A stretch of DNA of 64,000 bases. It comes from VBKO01 sp036393835. GTDB lineage: Bacteria; Myxococcota; Myxococcia; Myxococcales; 40CM-4-68-19. Position 1 is the stretch's first letter, and each line of letters begins with the position of its first letter. The stretch covers positions 1 to 64,000 of the forward strand of contig DASWGI010000034.1 in assembly GCA_036393835.1 (NCBI GenBank), read 5' to 3'. The notes under the pieces are model-generated. The model ran no database searches. It was given only the letters and a program-made list of their open reading frames with translations, and was not told where the DNA came from. Below are positions 49,644 through 59,111 of this stretch, in pieces. The translations under genes were made by a program, and so were the position numbers.

Positions 49644-50984
49644 ATGCAGCTCGCCGGGCGCAGGGCGCTGGTCGTCGGGCTGGGCAAGAGCGGCGTGGCC
49701 GCCGCGCGCCTGCTCGCGACCTACGGCGCCCGCGTCGCGGTCGCCGACGACAAGGGCGCCGAGGCGCTGGCCGATTCGCTGCGGCAGCTCGAGGACGTCC
49801 CGCACGAGCGGCACCTGGCGGGGCTGCGCGAGGAGGCGTTCCGCGGGCGCGATCTGGTGGTGGTGAGCCCCGGGGTGCCGCTAGGGGCCCACCACCTCGC
49901 CGAAGCGCGTGCGCGCGGGGTGGAGGTGATCGGCGAGGTCGAGCTGGCGGCGCGGTTCGTCGAGGAGCCGATCGTCGGGATCACCGGCACCAACGGGAAG
50001 AGCACCACCACCGCCCTGACCGCGCACCTGCTCCGGGCCGCGGGCAAGAAGGTGTTCGCTGGCGGGAACCTGGGAGACGCGCTGTCCAACCGCGTCCTCT
50101 CGGGCGGGAAGCTGGACGCGACCGTCTGCGAGCTCTCGTCGTACCAGCTGGAAGGGATCGTCTCCTTGCGCTGCGCGGCGGGGGCCGCGCTGAACGTCAC
50201 CCCGGACCACCTCGACCGCTACCCGTCGCTGGAGGCGTACGCCGCGGCGAAGGAGCGCATCTTCGAGAACCAGAAGCCCGGAGACGCGGCGGTGCTCAAC
50301 CTCGCCGATCCACGCGTCGCGGCGATGCGCACGCCGGCGGGGGTCCGGCGGCGCGGATTCGATCCGCGGGGGCTGAACGCGGAGGCGGCGGGCTTCCTGC
50401 GCGCCAAGGCCGTGCTCGCCGTCGACGGCGCGGAGTACGACCTGCGCGCGCCCACGCTGCGCGGAGCTCACAATGCGGAGAACGCGCTGGCGGCGCTCCT
50501 CCTGGCGCGGCACCTGGGCGCGCCGCCGTGGGCCCTGCAGCAGGGTCTCGACACCTATCCCGGGCTGCCGCACCGGCTGGAGCCGGTCCGCACCCTCGAC
50601 GGGGTCGAGTGGGTGAACGACTCCAAGGGCACCAACGTGGACAGCGTGGAGAAGTCCCTCTCCGCCTTCGACCGCGGCGTGCTGCTCATCATGGGAGGGC
50701 GGGGGAAGGGCGCGCCGTACCGCCCGCTGCGCGCGCTGTTCCCGGACCGCGTCCGCGCCCTGCTCACCATCGGGGAGGACGCGCCGCGCATCGCCGAGGA
50801 GCTGGGCGACCTGGTCCCCGTCACCGCCTGCGGCGACCTGCGCACCGCGGTCGCGCAGGCCCGCAAGCTCGCGCGCGCGGGCGACACGGTGCTTCTCTCG
50901 CCGGCCTGCGCCAGCTACGACCAGTTCCGCAACTTCGAGGACCGTGGCGATCAGTTCAAGGCGCTGGTGCGGGGGCTGTCATGA
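49644..50984 (+). CDS. murD: UDP-MurNAc-L-alanine:D-glutamate ligase
   Basis: A 446-residue Mur ligase. Rossmann start ALVVGLGKSGVAAARLL, VVVSPGVPLGAHHLAEA, ATP loop GITGTNGKSTTTALTAHLL, AGGNLGDALSNRVL, CELSSYQLEGIVSLRCAAGAALNVTPDHLDRYPSLEAYAAAKERIF and WVNDSKGTNVDSVEKSLSAF. Adds D-Glu to UDP-MurNAc-L-Ala in the cytoplasm. Two bases separate it from mraY, and its stop overlaps the ftsW ATG. Confidence 0.97.
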   Translation: MQLAGRRALVVGLGKSGVAAARLLATYGARVAVADDKGAEALADSLRQLEDVPHERHLAGLREEAFRGRDLVVVSPGVPLGAHHLAEARARGVEVIGEVELAARFVEEPIVGITGTNGKSTTTALTAHLLRAAGKKVFAGGNLGDALSNRVLSGGKLDATVCELSSYQLEGIVSLRCAAGAALNVTPDHLDRYPSLEAYAAAKERIFENQKPGDAAVLNLADPRVAAMRTPAGVRRRGFDPRGLNAEAAGFLRAKAVLAVDGAEYDLRAPTLRGAHNAENALAALLLARHLGAPPWALQQGLDTYPGLPHRLEPVRTLDGVEWVNDSKGTNVDSVEKSLSAFDRGVLLIMGGRGKGAPYRPLRALFPDRVRALLTIGEDAPRIAEELGDLVPVTACGDLRTAVAQARKLARAGDTVLLSPACASYDQFRNFEDRGDQFKALVRGLS

Positions 50985-52156
50985 GCGCCTCGGCGGCCAT
51001 CCGCGTCTCCCACGCCCGCGACGCGCCGCGCGCGCTGAGCTACGACCCGGTGCTGCTCGGCGCGGTGTTGCTGCTCACCATGCTCGGCGTGGTGATGGTC
51101 TACAGCGCCTCCGCCGTCTACGCGGGAGCGCGGCTCGGCGACGGGCTCTGGTTCTTCAAGCGCCAGCTCGCCGGCGCGGCGCTGGGCCTGTTCGCGCTGG
51201 TCCTCGCCCTGCGCCTGGGCTACCGGCGCCTGGAGAAGCTCGCCACGCCACTGCTCTTGCTCTCGCTGCTCCTGCTCGTGCTCGTCCACGTGCCCGGCCT
51301 CGGCCGCGCGGCGGGCGGGGCGCGGCGCTGGCTGGCGGTGGGCCCGCTCCAGTTCCAGCCCAGCGAGCTGGTCAAGCTGGCCCTGGTGCTGTGGCTCGCG
51401 CGATCGCTGTCGCGCAAGCAGGACCGCATCCGGATCTTCTCCGCGGGCCTCCTGCCTCACCTCTTCGTGCTGGGGATCGTGGCCGCGCTGCTCCTCCTGG
51501 AGCCCGACTTCGGCACCACCATGGTGATCGGCTGCCTCACCTTCGCGCTCCTCTTCATCGCCGGCGCGCGGGTCGCCTACCTCGCCTCGGGAGCGGCGCT
51601 GGCCGCGCCGATCGCGGCCTTCCTGGTGTGGCACTCGCGCTACCGCCTGCAGCGCGTTCTCGCCTTCCTCGATCCCTGGGCCGACCCGCGCGGGTACGGC
51701 TACCAGGCGGTGGAATCGCTGCTCGCGTTCGGCGCCGGCGGGACCTGGGGCGTGGGCCTGGGCGGGAGCCACCAGAAGCTCTTCTTCCTCCCCGCCGCGC
51801 ACACCGACTTCATCCTCAGCATCGTCGGCGAGGAGCTGGGCTTTCTGGGCGTGGCCGCCGTGCTGCTGCTCTTCGCGGTGCTGGTCTGGCGGGGCCTCAA
51901 GGCCGCGCAGGCGGCTCCCGACGCGTTCGGCTGCTATCTGGCGCTGGGCCTGACGCTGCTGCTCGCGCTGGAGGCGCTGGTCAACGCGGGCATGGCGCTG
52001 TCGCTGTTGCCCACCAAGGGCATGGCGCTGCCGTTCCTCTCCTACGGGATGAGCAGCGCGGTGGCCTCGCTCCTCGCCGCGGGCGTCCTGCTGTCGGTGA
52101 GCGGCGGGGCGGGCGGGTTCCTCCGGCACGCGCGGCCGGGCGGGGGCGCGCGATGA
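50981..52156 (+). CDS. ftsW: Septal peptidoglycan polymerase FtsW (SEDS family)
   Basis: A 391-residue SEDS protein with about ten membrane helices: LLTMLGVVMVYSASAVYAGARLGDGLWFFKRQLAGAALG, GGARRWLAVGPLQFQPSELVKLALVLWLARSLSRK, LEPDFGTTMVIG, GGSHQKLFFLPAAHTDFILSIVGEELGFLG and LLPTKGMALPFLSYGMSSAVASLLAAGVLLSV. These are the conserved SEDS loops, including the catalytic Asp region. It polymerises lipid II at the septum with FtsI. Confidence 0.96.
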   Translation: MSASAAIRVSHARDAPRALSYDPVLLGAVLLLTMLGVVMVYSASAVYAGARLGDGLWFFKRQLAGAALGLFALVLALRLGYRRLEKLATPLLLLSLLLLVLVHVPGLGRAAGGARRWLAVGPLQFQPSELVKLALVLWLARSLSRKQDRIRIFSAGLLPHLFVLGIVAALLLLEPDFGTTMVIGCLTFALLFIAGARVAYLASGAALAAPIAAFLVWHSRYRLQRVLAFLDPWADPRGYGYQAVESLLAFGAGGTWGVGLGGSHQKLFFLPAAHTDFILSIVGEELGFLGVAAVLLLFAVLVWRGLKAAQAAPDAFGCYLALGLTLLLALEALVNAGMALSLLPTKGMALPFLSYGMSSAVASLLAAGVLLSVSGGAGGFLRHARPGGGAR

Positions 52157-53325
52157 GGATGCTGATCGCCGGCGGCGGCACGGGCGGCCACCTCTTCCCC
52201 GGGCTCGCGCTCGCGGAGGAGGTGAAGACGCGCCACCCGCGCAACGACGTGCTCTTCGTGGGCACGCCCCGCGGCCTCGAGACCCGCATCGTGCCCAGGA
52301 ACGGCTTCCCGCTCGAGCTGGTCGACGTCGGGCCGCTCAAGCGGCAGGGCGCGCTCGGGACTTTGCGGGGCCTGGGGCGGGTCCCGCGCGCGCTGTGGCA
52401 ATCGCGCCGGATCCTCAGGAAATTCGACCCGGACGTGGTGGTGGGCGTGGGCGGGTACGCCAGCGGCCCGGTGGTGATGGCAGCGTGGATGATGCGCATC
52501 CCCACCGCCGTGCAGGAGCAGAACGCCTTGCCCGGGTTCACCAACCGGACCCTGGGCCGGTTCGCGCGGGCCTGCTTCATCGCCTTCGACGAGGCGCGGG
52601 CCGGGTTCCCGCCCGGCCGGACGCACCTCCTGGGCAATCCCATCCGGCGCGCGTTTCTGGACAACTACCTGCACTCGAAGGAGCCTTCCGGGCAGCGCCT
52701 GTCGATCCTGGTCACCGGCGGGTCGCAGGGTGCGCACGTCTTGAACCTCCGCCTGGCGGAGGCGCTCGAAGAGCTCGCGCCCGAGCTGGGCCAGAGGCTG
52801 CGCGTCGTGCACCAGACCGGGGAGAAGGACCTGCAGGAGATCGTTCGAAGGTACCAGGCGCTGGGGGAGAGCGGCGTGGACGCGCAGGCGACGGCCTTCA
52901 TCGACGACATGGCCAACGCCTACGCGCAGGCCGACCTCCTCGTCTGCCGCGCCGGCGCGACCACCATCGCCGAGCTGACCGTCTGCAAGAAGCCGGCGAT
53001 CCTGGTCCCCTTCCCCTACGCGGCTGACGACCACCAGACGGTCAACGCGCGCAGCATGGTGAGGAACGGAGCGGCGATCCTCCTGCCGGAGCGCGACCTG
53101 ACCGGGCAGAAGCTGGCCGGCGAGCTGCGCGCGCTGGAGGCCGACCGCGAGCGCCTGCGCCGGATGGCCCGGCAGAGCGGCCTGTTGGGCCGGCCGGAGG
53201 CCGCCCGCGAGATCGCCGAGGTCTGCGTCTCGCTGTGCTCGCGCAGGCTGGTCCGCGAAGGGCGCCACCTTCCCGCGCAGCCCGCGCCAGGGGCGCTGCC
53301 GCCCAGGGGTGGAGATCACACGTGA
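52153..53325 (+). CDS. murG: UDP-GlcNAc:lipid I N-acetylglucosaminyltransferase
   Basis: A 390-residue GT28 enzyme that makes lipid II. MLIAGGGTGGHLFPGLALAEE is the lipid-binding G-loop; VVGVGGYASGPVVMAAWMMRIPTAVQEQNALPGFTNRTLGRFA, ILVTGGSQGAHVLNLRL and LLVCRAGATTIAELTVCKKPAILVPFPYAADDHQTVNARSMV follow. The last 40 residues (SLCSRRLVREGRHLPAQPAPGALPPRGGDHT) extend beyond the usual end. It closes a run of overlapping genes; murC starts after a 73-base gap with its own promoter. Confidence 0.97.
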   Translation: MRMLIAGGGTGGHLFPGLALAEEVKTRHPRNDVLFVGTPRGLETRIVPRNGFPLELVDVGPLKRQGALGTLRGLGRVPRALWQSRRILRKFDPDVVVGVGGYASGPVVMAAWMMRIPTAVQEQNALPGFTNRTLGRFARACFIAFDEARAGFPPGRTHLLGNPIRRAFLDNYLHSKEPSGQRLSILVTGGSQGAHVLNLRLAEALEELAPELGQRLRVVHQTGEKDLQEIVRRYQALGESGVDAQATAFIDDMANAYAQADLLVCRAGATTIAELTVCKKPAILVPFPYAADDHQTVNARSMVRNGAAILLPERDLTGQKLAGELRALEADRERLRRMARQSGLLGRPEAAREIAEVCVSLCSRRLVREGRHLPAQPAPGALPPRGGDHT

Positions 53326-53355
53326 ACACACCCCGGATCCATTCAGGCCTCGGTA

Positions 53356-53385
53356 TTGATTATCGTGGATCGAATCGCGTATATT
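53356..53385 (+). promoter_or_regulatory. Internal dcw promoter in front of murC
   Basis: TTGATT (53356-53361), 18 bp, TATATT (53380-53385), the best -10 match in the window, in a locally A/T-rich gap. It would start a transcript about seven bases later and drive murC-murB-ftsQ-ftsA-ftsZ independently of the mraZ promoter. Confidence 0.65.
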
Positions 53386-53398
53386 CCCGCGAAGGAAG

Positions 53399-54802
53399 GT
53401 GAGGAGGGTGTTCCGCAACAAGAAGGTGAAGGTCCACTTCGTCGGGATCGGAGGCATCGGGATGAGCGGCATCGCGGAGCTCCTCCTGAACCTGGGATAC
53501 GGCGTGAGCGGATCGGACCTCAAGGAGAGCGAGATCACCCGCCGCCTGGGTTCGCTGGGCGGCAAGGTGGTGCTCGGCCACCGGGCCGAGAACGTTGGCC
53601 CCGACGTCGACGTGGTGGTGACCTCCAGCGCGGTGCGCCGTTCCAGCAACCCCGAGGCGCTGGCCGCCCGCGCCCGCGGCATCCCGGTGATCCGAAGGGC
53701 GGAGATGCTCGCTGAGCTGATGCGCCTCAAGGACGCGGTGGCCATCGCCGGATCGCACGGCAAGACCACCACTACCAGCCTGATCGCCACCGTGCTCGAG
53801 CACGCCGGCCTGCAGCCCACCGCGGTGGTGGGCGGCAAGCTCAACGCGTTCGGGTCCAATGCCCGCCTGGGCAAGGGCGAATGGATCGTGGTCGAGGCGG
53901 ACGAGTCGGACGGCTCCTTCCTCCACCTGACGCCCACCATCGCGGTGGTCACCAACGTCGACCCCGAGCACCTCGACCACTACGGCACGGCGGAGGCGCT
54001 GCAGCAGGCCTTCATCGACTTCGCCGACCGGGTGCCGTTCTACGGCCTGGTGGTGCTCTGCCTCGACCACCCGACGGTGCAGCACCTGATCCCGCGGCTC
54101 TCCAAGCGCCACGTCACCTACGGCATCTCGCCGCAGTCCGACTGGCGGGCCGACGAGGTGAAGCTCTCCGCCTTCAGCGCCCGCTTCGCGGTGTGGCACC
54201 GGGGGAAGCGGCTGGGCGAGGTCGCGCTCAAGATGGTGGGCGCGCACAACGTGCTCAACGCGCTGGCCGCCTGCGCGGTCGCGCACGAGCTGGGCATCCC
54301 GTTCGAGCGCACCGCCGAAGCGCTGGGCGAGTTCGCCGGCGTGCAGCGCCGCTTCACCGTGAGAGGCGAGGCGAACGGCATCCTGGTGGTCGACGACTAC
54401 GGGCATCATCCGGCGGAGATCCGGGCGACCCTTGCGGGAGCGCGGGCGTCCTTCCCGCAGCGGCGGATCGTCTGCGCCTTCCAGCCGCACCGGTACACGC
54501 GCACGCGAGATCTCATGGGCGACTTCGCCACCGCCTTCAACGACGCCGACGTGCTGGTGCTGGGCGAGATCTACGCCGCCAGCGAGGAGCCCATCCCGGG
54601 AGTGTCTGGCCAGAAGCTGTACGAGGCGGTGCGGGCCTGCGGGCACCGCGACGCGACGTTCGTGCCGGAGCGCGCGGCGCTGGCAAAGGCGCTGCACAGC
54701 CGGGTGCGGACCGGCGACCTGGTCCTCACCCTCGGCGCCGGCGACGTCACGCACGTCGGCGAGGAGCTGCTCGCGCTCCTCGGCGGCGGAGGGCGCGCAT
54801 GA
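53399..54802 (+). CDS. murC: UDP-N-acetylmuramate:L-alanine ligase
   Basis: A 467-residue Mur ligase. KVHFVGIGGIGMSGIAELLLNLGYGVSGSD, TSSAVRRSSNPEALAARARGIPVIRRAEMLAELM, ATP loop VAIAGSHGKTTTTSLIATVLEHAG, VEADESDGSFLHLTPTIAVVTNVDPEHLDHYG and VVDDYGHHPAEIRATLAGAR are diagnostic. Two GTG codons compete: 53399 and 53408. The AAGGAAGG at 53393-53399 is spaced correctly for 53408, which would remove three residues. Starts the second half of the cluster. ATGA overlap with murB. Confidence 0.96.
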   Translation: MRRVFRNKKVKVHFVGIGGIGMSGIAELLLNLGYGVSGSDLKESEITRRLGSLGGKVVLGHRAENVGPDVDVVVTSSAVRRSSNPEALAARARGIPVIRRAEMLAELMRLKDAVAIAGSHGKTTTTSLIATVLEHAGLQPTAVVGGKLNAFGSNARLGKGEWIVVEADESDGSFLHLTPTIAVVTNVDPEHLDHYGTAEALQQAFIDFADRVPFYGLVVLCLDHPTVQHLIPRLSKRHVTYGISPQSDWRADEVKLSAFSARFAVWHRGKRLGEVALKMVGAHNVLNALAACAVAHELGIPFERTAEALGEFAGVQRRFTVRGEANGILVVDDYGHHPAEIRATLAGARASFPQRRIVCAFQPHRYTRTRDLMGDFATAFNDADVLVLGEIYAASEEPIPGVSGQKLYEAVRACGHRDATFVPERAALAKALHSRVRTGDLVLTLGAGDVTHVGEELLALLGGGGRA

Positions 54803-55785
54803 TCGAGCTGGTCTCCGCCCTCAAGCGCGCCTCGCGCGGCGAGGTGCTGCGCGACGTCCCGCTCGCGCCGCGCACCAGCGTGCGCGTGGGCGGTCCCGCG
54901 CAGCTGTGGGTGCGGCCGCGCGATCCCGAGGCGCTGGTGGCGGTGCTCGGGGTGCTGTGCGACGCGGGCGTCCCCTGGTTCGCGCTGGGCGGAGGGGCGA
55001 ACACCGTGGTCGGCGACAGCGGGGTGGAGGGCGCGGTGCTGAAGCTCGCTCCCGACTTCGCCGCCGAGCAGGTCGAGGAGGGCGGCGATCACGCGCTCCT
55101 CACGCTCGGCGCCGGCGCGCCGATCGCCCGCTTCGTCTCGCTGGCGCGCGAGCAGCGGGGCGTGGGCGTCGCCTGGGCGGCCGGCATCCCCGGCACGGTG
55201 GGCGGGATGGTGACCATGAACGCCGGCACGGCGACGGGCGCCGCGGCCGACCACCTGGAGGCGGTCGAGATCGCCACGCCGGACGGGCTGCGCTGGGTCC
55301 CGGTGGCGGAGCTGCGCCTCTCCTACCGCCGCTGCGAGCTGCCTGAAGGAGCGGTGCTCACGCGCGCTCGCTGCCGGGTGCGCCGCGGGGGCGGGCCGGA
55401 GGTGCAGGAGGACGCGCGCGCGGCCAAGGCGGACGTGGAGCGCCGGCGCGCCACGCAGCCGCTCGCGATGCCCAACTCCGGCTCGGTGTTCGTCAATCCG
55501 CGAGGCGACTTCGCGGGCCGCCTGATCGAGCAGGCCGGGTTGAAGGGGGAGCGGCGCGGCGGCGCGCAGATCAGCGACAAGCACGCCAACTTCATCGTCA
55601 ACCTCGGCGAGGCGACCGCGGCCGACGTGATCGAGCTGATCGCGCTCGCCCGCGGCACCGTGCTGGCCCGGACGGGGATCGAGCTGCAGCCCGAGGTCCG
55701 GCTGGTGGGCACCTTCCGGCCGCCCTTGCCTCCCGAGCTGGAGCCCCACCACTTCGTTCCCGTGCTGCGCAGGAGGTCCGCATGA
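54799..55785 (+). CDS. murB: UDP-N-acetylenolpyruvoylglucosamine reductase
   Basis: A 328-residue FAD enzyme. LAPRTSVRVGGPAQLWVRPRDPEALVAVLGVL, FALGGGANTVVGDSGVEGAVLKL, GVAWAAGIPGTVGGMVTMNAGT, SYRRCELPEGAVLTRARCRV, NSGSVFVNPRGDFAGRLIEQAGLKGERRGGAQISDKHANFIVN. The Ser in GSVF is the proton donor. It reduces enolpyruvyl-UDP-GlcNAc to UDP-MurNAc. Located between murC and ftsQ where many bacteria also have ddl; here ddl is absent. Confidence 0.96.
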   Translation: MIELVSALKRASRGEVLRDVPLAPRTSVRVGGPAQLWVRPRDPEALVAVLGVLCDAGVPWFALGGGANTVVGDSGVEGAVLKLAPDFAAEQVEEGGDHALLTLGAGAPIARFVSLAREQRGVGVAWAAGIPGTVGGMVTMNAGTATGAAADHLEAVEIATPDGLRWVPVAELRLSYRRCELPEGAVLTRARCRVRRGGGPEVQEDARAAKADVERRRATQPLAMPNSGSVFVNPRGDFAGRLIEQAGLKGERRGGAQISDKHANFIVNLGEATAADVIELIALARGTVLARTGIELQPEVRLVGTFRPPLPPELEPHHFVPVLRRRSA

Positions 55786-56636
55786 CCGAGCCGGCCTGGG
55801 TTCGCCTGCCGTTCCGCCCGGAGCGCGCCGCCGCGGCGCGGCGGACCTCCCCCTCGCGCGGGTCCGGGGCGCGAAGCGCGGCGGCGGCGCTGGGCCGCAC
55901 CGCCCTCGCCATGCTGCTCTCGGCCGCGCTGTCCGTCGGGGCGTGGCAGGCACTGCGCTGGTCCACCACCACGCCGCTCTTCTCGGTGCGCGAGGTGCGC
56001 TTCTCCGGCCTGTCCCACGCGGCCGAGGCGGACCTGTTGGCCCGCAGCGGGCTGCGGCTGGGGGCGAATCTGATGGCGGTCGACCTCGCCGCCGTGGCCC
56101 GGGCGATGGAATCGCATCCGTGGGTCGTCTCGGCGCGCCTCTCCCGCAGCTTGCCGGGGACCGTGCTGGCCGAAGTCGCCGAGCACCGCGCGGCCGCGCA
56201 GGTGCAGCTCGGCGGCCTCTACCTGCTCGACGACGAAGGCCGCGTGTTCAAGCGGGCCGGGCCCGAGGACGGGGTCGATCTGCCGCTCGTGACCGGGCTC
56301 TCCCGCGACGCGTGGTTGCGCGATCGCGGCGCCGCGCAGCTGCGGCTGTACTCGGCGCTGCGCCTGCTCGAGGCGTGGCGCGCCGAGGGTCTGCCCGGGG
56401 CGTCGCTTTCGGAGGCGCGGCTGGAGGAGGACGGAGGGTTCACCGCGTTCGCCCGGGAACCGGCCGGGCTGCAGGAGGTGCGCCTCGGAGCGAACGATCT
56501 GCCGCTGCAGCTGCACCGGCTCTCGCAGCTCCGGGCGGCGCTCGCCCGCCGCGGCGAGCACGCGGCGCGCATCGATCTGGACAGCCAGGCGCGGCCCGAG
56601 TGGGTATCCGCGCAGCTTGTGCCGACCGTACGCTGA
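55782..56636 (+). CDS. ftsQ: Cell division protein FtsQ
   Basis: A 284-residue bitopic protein. A basic Pro/Arg-rich cytoplasmic head (residues 1-40), a membrane helix (TALAMLLSAALSVGAWQALRW), a POTRA domain (FSVREVRFSGLSHAAEADLLARSGLRLGANLMAVDLAAVARAMESHPWVVSARLSRSLPGTVLAEVAEHRA) and the FtsQ/DivIB beta domain with GLYLLDDEGRVFKRA. It connects FtsL/FtsB to the divisome. The last residues are SAQLVPTVR. ATGA overlap with murB. Confidence 0.93.
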   Translation: MTEPAWVRLPFRPERAAAARRTSPSRGSGARSAAAALGRTALAMLLSAALSVGAWQALRWSTTTPLFSVREVRFSGLSHAAEADLLARSGLRLGANLMAVDLAAVARAMESHPWVVSARLSRSLPGTVLAEVAEHRAAAQVQLGGLYLLDDEGRVFKRAGPEDGVDLPLVTGLSRDAWLRDRGAAQLRLYSALRLLEAWRAEGLPGASLSEARLEEDGGFTAFAREPAGLQEVRLGANDLPLQLHRLSQLRAALARRGEHAARIDLDSQARPEWVSAQLVPTVR

Positions 56637-56649
56637 GGAGGGGAATTCC

Positions 56650-57870
56650 ATGGCGCAGAAGAAGGGCGAGCTGATCGTCGGGCTGGACATCGGCACCACG
56701 AAGATCTGCTGCATCGTGGGCGAGGTCGGGCCGGAAGGAATCGACGTCATCGGCATCGGCACGCACCCCTCGCGGGGCCTGCGCAAGGGCGTGGTGATCA
56801 ACATCGAGGCGACGGTGTCCTCCATCCGCCGCGCGGTCGAGGAAGCGGAGCTGATGGCCGGATGCGCGATCGCGTCGGTGTACGCCGGCATCGCGGGCGG
56901 CCACATCCGCGGCTTCAACTCGCAGGGCGTGGTGGCGGTGAAGGACAAGGAAGTGAAGCAGGGCGACATCGCGCGCGTCCTCGACGCCGCTCGCGCCATC
57001 AACATCCCGCAGGACCGCGAGATCCTCCACGTCCTCCCCCAGGACTACATCATCGACGAGCAGGACGGCATCAAGGAGCCCTTGGGGATGAGCGGCGTGC
57101 GCCTGGAGGCGAAGGTGCACATCGTCACCGCCGCCGTCTCCAGCGCGCAGAACATCGTCAAGTGCTGCGCCAGGGCGGGCCTGCAGGTCTCCGACATCGT
57201 GCTCGAGTCGCTCGCCAGCGCCGAGGCGGTGCTGGCCGAGGAGGAGAAGGAGCTGGGCGTCGCGCTGGTGGACGTGGGCGGCGGGACCACCGACGTTGCG
57301 ATCTTCTCGGGCGGGGCCATCCAGCACACCAGCGTCATCCCGCTGGGCGGGAACCACCTCACCAACGACATCGCGGTCGGCCTGCGGACGCCGATGAACG
57401 AGGCGGAACGCATCAAGGTCAAGTACGGCAGCGCGCAAGCCGCGCTCCTGGACAAGGACGAGACCATCGAGGTGCCCAGCGTGGGCGGCCGCGCGCCGCG
57501 CGTGCTGGCGCGCCGCATCCTCTGCGAGATCGTCGAGCCGCGCGTGGAGGAGCTGTTCCAGCTCGTGCACCGCGAGGTGCAGAAGGCGGGCCAGGAGGAC
57601 CTGCTCGCCTCGGGCGTGGTGCTGACCGGAGGCTCGACGCTCTTGCACGGCATGCCCGAGCTGGCCGAGGAGGTCCTGGGGCTGCCGGTGCGGCGCGGGT
57701 TGCCGCGCAACATCGGCGGCCTCACCGACGTGGTGAAGAGCCCGCAGCACGCCACGGCGGTGGGCCTGCTCCACTACGCGGCCAAGCAGGGGATGGAAGG
57801 TCGGGTGTTCGCCGGCGACTCGTCGTCGCTGCGCGAGCGATTCCTGGGTTGGGTGAAGGAGCTGTTCTGA
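56650..57870 (+). CDS. ftsA: Cell division protein FtsA
   Basis: A 406-residue actin-like ATPase that anchors FtsZ. LIVGLDIGTTKICCIVGEV, VINIEATVSSIRRAVEEAELMAG, the 1C subdomain with YAGIAGGHIRGFNSQGVV, VLPQDYIIDEQDGIKEPLGMSGVRLEAKVHIVTA, VALVDVGGGTTDVAIF and VVLTGGSTLLHGMPELAEEVLG. The C-terminal LRERFLGWVKELF is the amphipathic membrane-targeting helix. GAGGGG lies before the ATG. Confidence 0.97.
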   Translation: MAQKKGELIVGLDIGTTKICCIVGEVGPEGIDVIGIGTHPSRGLRKGVVINIEATVSSIRRAVEEAELMAGCAIASVYAGIAGGHIRGFNSQGVVAVKDKEVKQGDIARVLDAARAINIPQDREILHVLPQDYIIDEQDGIKEPLGMSGVRLEAKVHIVTAAVSSAQNIVKCCARAGLQVSDIVLESLASAEAVLAEEEKELGVALVDVGGGTTDVAIFSGGAIQHTSVIPLGGNHLTNDIAVGLRTPMNEAERIKVKYGSAQAALLDKDETIEVPSVGGRAPRVLARRILCEIVEPRVEELFQLVHREVQKAGQEDLLASGVVLTGGSTLLHGMPELAEEVLGLPVRRGLPRNIGGLTDVVKSPQHATAVGLLHYAAKQGMEGRVFAGDSSSLRERFLGWVKELF

Positions 57871-57882
57871 ACCGGAGGGGTC

Positions 57883-59100
57883 ATGGACGAGTTCGAGACT
57901 GAGCTGGGCGCGAAGATCAAGGTGATCGGGGTCGGCGGCGGCGGCGGCAACGCCCTGAACACGATGATCCTCGCCGGGCTCACCGGGGTGGACTTCATCG
58001 CCGCGAACACCGATTGCCAGGCCCTGCAGAACAACCGCGGGCACACCAAGATCCAGCTGGGCGCGCAGGTCACCAAGGGGCTGGGCGCCGGCGCCAATCC
58101 GGAGATCGGGCGGCAGGCGGCGCTCGAGGACAAGGCGCGCATCCTGGCCGCGCTGGAGGGCGCGGACATGGTCTTCGTCACCGCGGGGATGGGCGGCGGC
58201 ACCGGGACGGGCGGCGCGCCGGTGATCGCCGACCTGGCGCGCAGCGTGGGCGCGCTGACCGTCGGCGTGGTCACCAAGCCGTTCCTCTTCGAGGGCAAGC
58301 GGCGCCTCAAGCAGGCGGAGAGCGGCCTGGCCGAGCTGAAGAACGCGGTCGACACGCTGATCACCATCCCCAACCAGCGGCTGCTCGCCATCGCCGACGA
58401 GAAGACCACGCTGCTCGACACCTTCAAGAAGGCCGACGAGGTGCTGCTCAACGCGGTGCAGGGCATCTCCGACCTGATCACCATCCCCGGCCTCATCAAC
58501 GTCGACTTCGCCGACGTGCGGACGATCATGAGCAGCATGGGCGTGGCGCTGATGGGCACGGGGACGGCGTCGGGCGAGGGACGGGCGCTGGCTGCCGCGC
58601 GACAGGCGGTGGAGAGCCCGCTGCTCGAGGACGTGCAGATCGACGGCGCGACCGGCATCCTCATCAACATCACCGGCGGGCCGGACATGACGCTGGTCGA
58701 GGTGAACCAGGCCTGCAGCCTCATCCAGGAGGCGGCGCACGAGGACGCGAACATCATCTTCGGCAGCGTCATCTCCGACGAGATGGGCGACAGGCTGAAG
58801 ATCACCGTCATCGCCACCGGGTTCAACCACCGCGACACCCGCCGCATCGAGCGCAACGACGCCACGCGCGCCCTGCGGACCGCCACTCCTGCCGTCGAGC
58901 ACGGCGCGCATCGCTCGCCGGCCCGCCCGGCCGAGGCGCCTCGCGCGACTCCGACCCCGCGCGCGGCGACGCCTCCTCCTCCTCAGCGCCCCGCCGGCGA
59001 CCGCCCGGTCCGCAAGCTCTCCTGGGACGAGCTCCGCCAGCTCACCGGCGCCAGCGAGGACGAATTGGACATCCCCACCTTCCTCCGCCACAACGACTAG
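57883..59100 (+). CDS. ftsZ: Cell division GTPase FtsZ
   Basis: A 405-residue tubulin homologue. GVGGGGGNALNTMI, FIAANTDCQALQNN, the tubulin signature GMGGGTGTGGAPVIAD, and KADEVLLNAVQGISDLITIPGLINVDFADVRTIM with the T7-loop Asp. A Pro/Ala/Thr-rich linker (residues about 325-375) leads to the conserved tail ELDIPTFLRHND, which binds FtsA. GGAGGGG precedes the ATG. Last gene of the dcw cluster; a long inverted repeat follows. Confidence 0.98.
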   Translation: MDEFETELGAKIKVIGVGGGGGNALNTMILAGLTGVDFIAANTDCQALQNNRGHTKIQLGAQVTKGLGAGANPEIGRQAALEDKARILAALEGADMVFVTAGMGGGTGTGGAPVIADLARSVGALTVGVVTKPFLFEGKRRLKQAESGLAELKNAVDTLITIPNQRLLAIADEKTTLLDTFKKADEVLLNAVQGISDLITIPGLINVDFADVRTIMSSMGVALMGTGTASGEGRALAAARQAVESPLLEDVQIDGATGILINITGGPDMTLVEVNQACSLIQEAAHEDANIIFGSVISDEMGDRLKITVIATGFNHRDTRRIERNDATRALRTATPAVEHGAHRSPARPAEAPRATPTPRAATPPPPQRPAGDRPVRKLSWDELRQLTGASEDELDIPTFLRHND

Positions 59101-59111
59101 CCCAAAAGATC

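Noticed and set aside
53340..53398. Gap between murG and murC as a lost ddl or other gene
   Set aside because: Only 73 bases, no coding trace; it holds a promoter instead.
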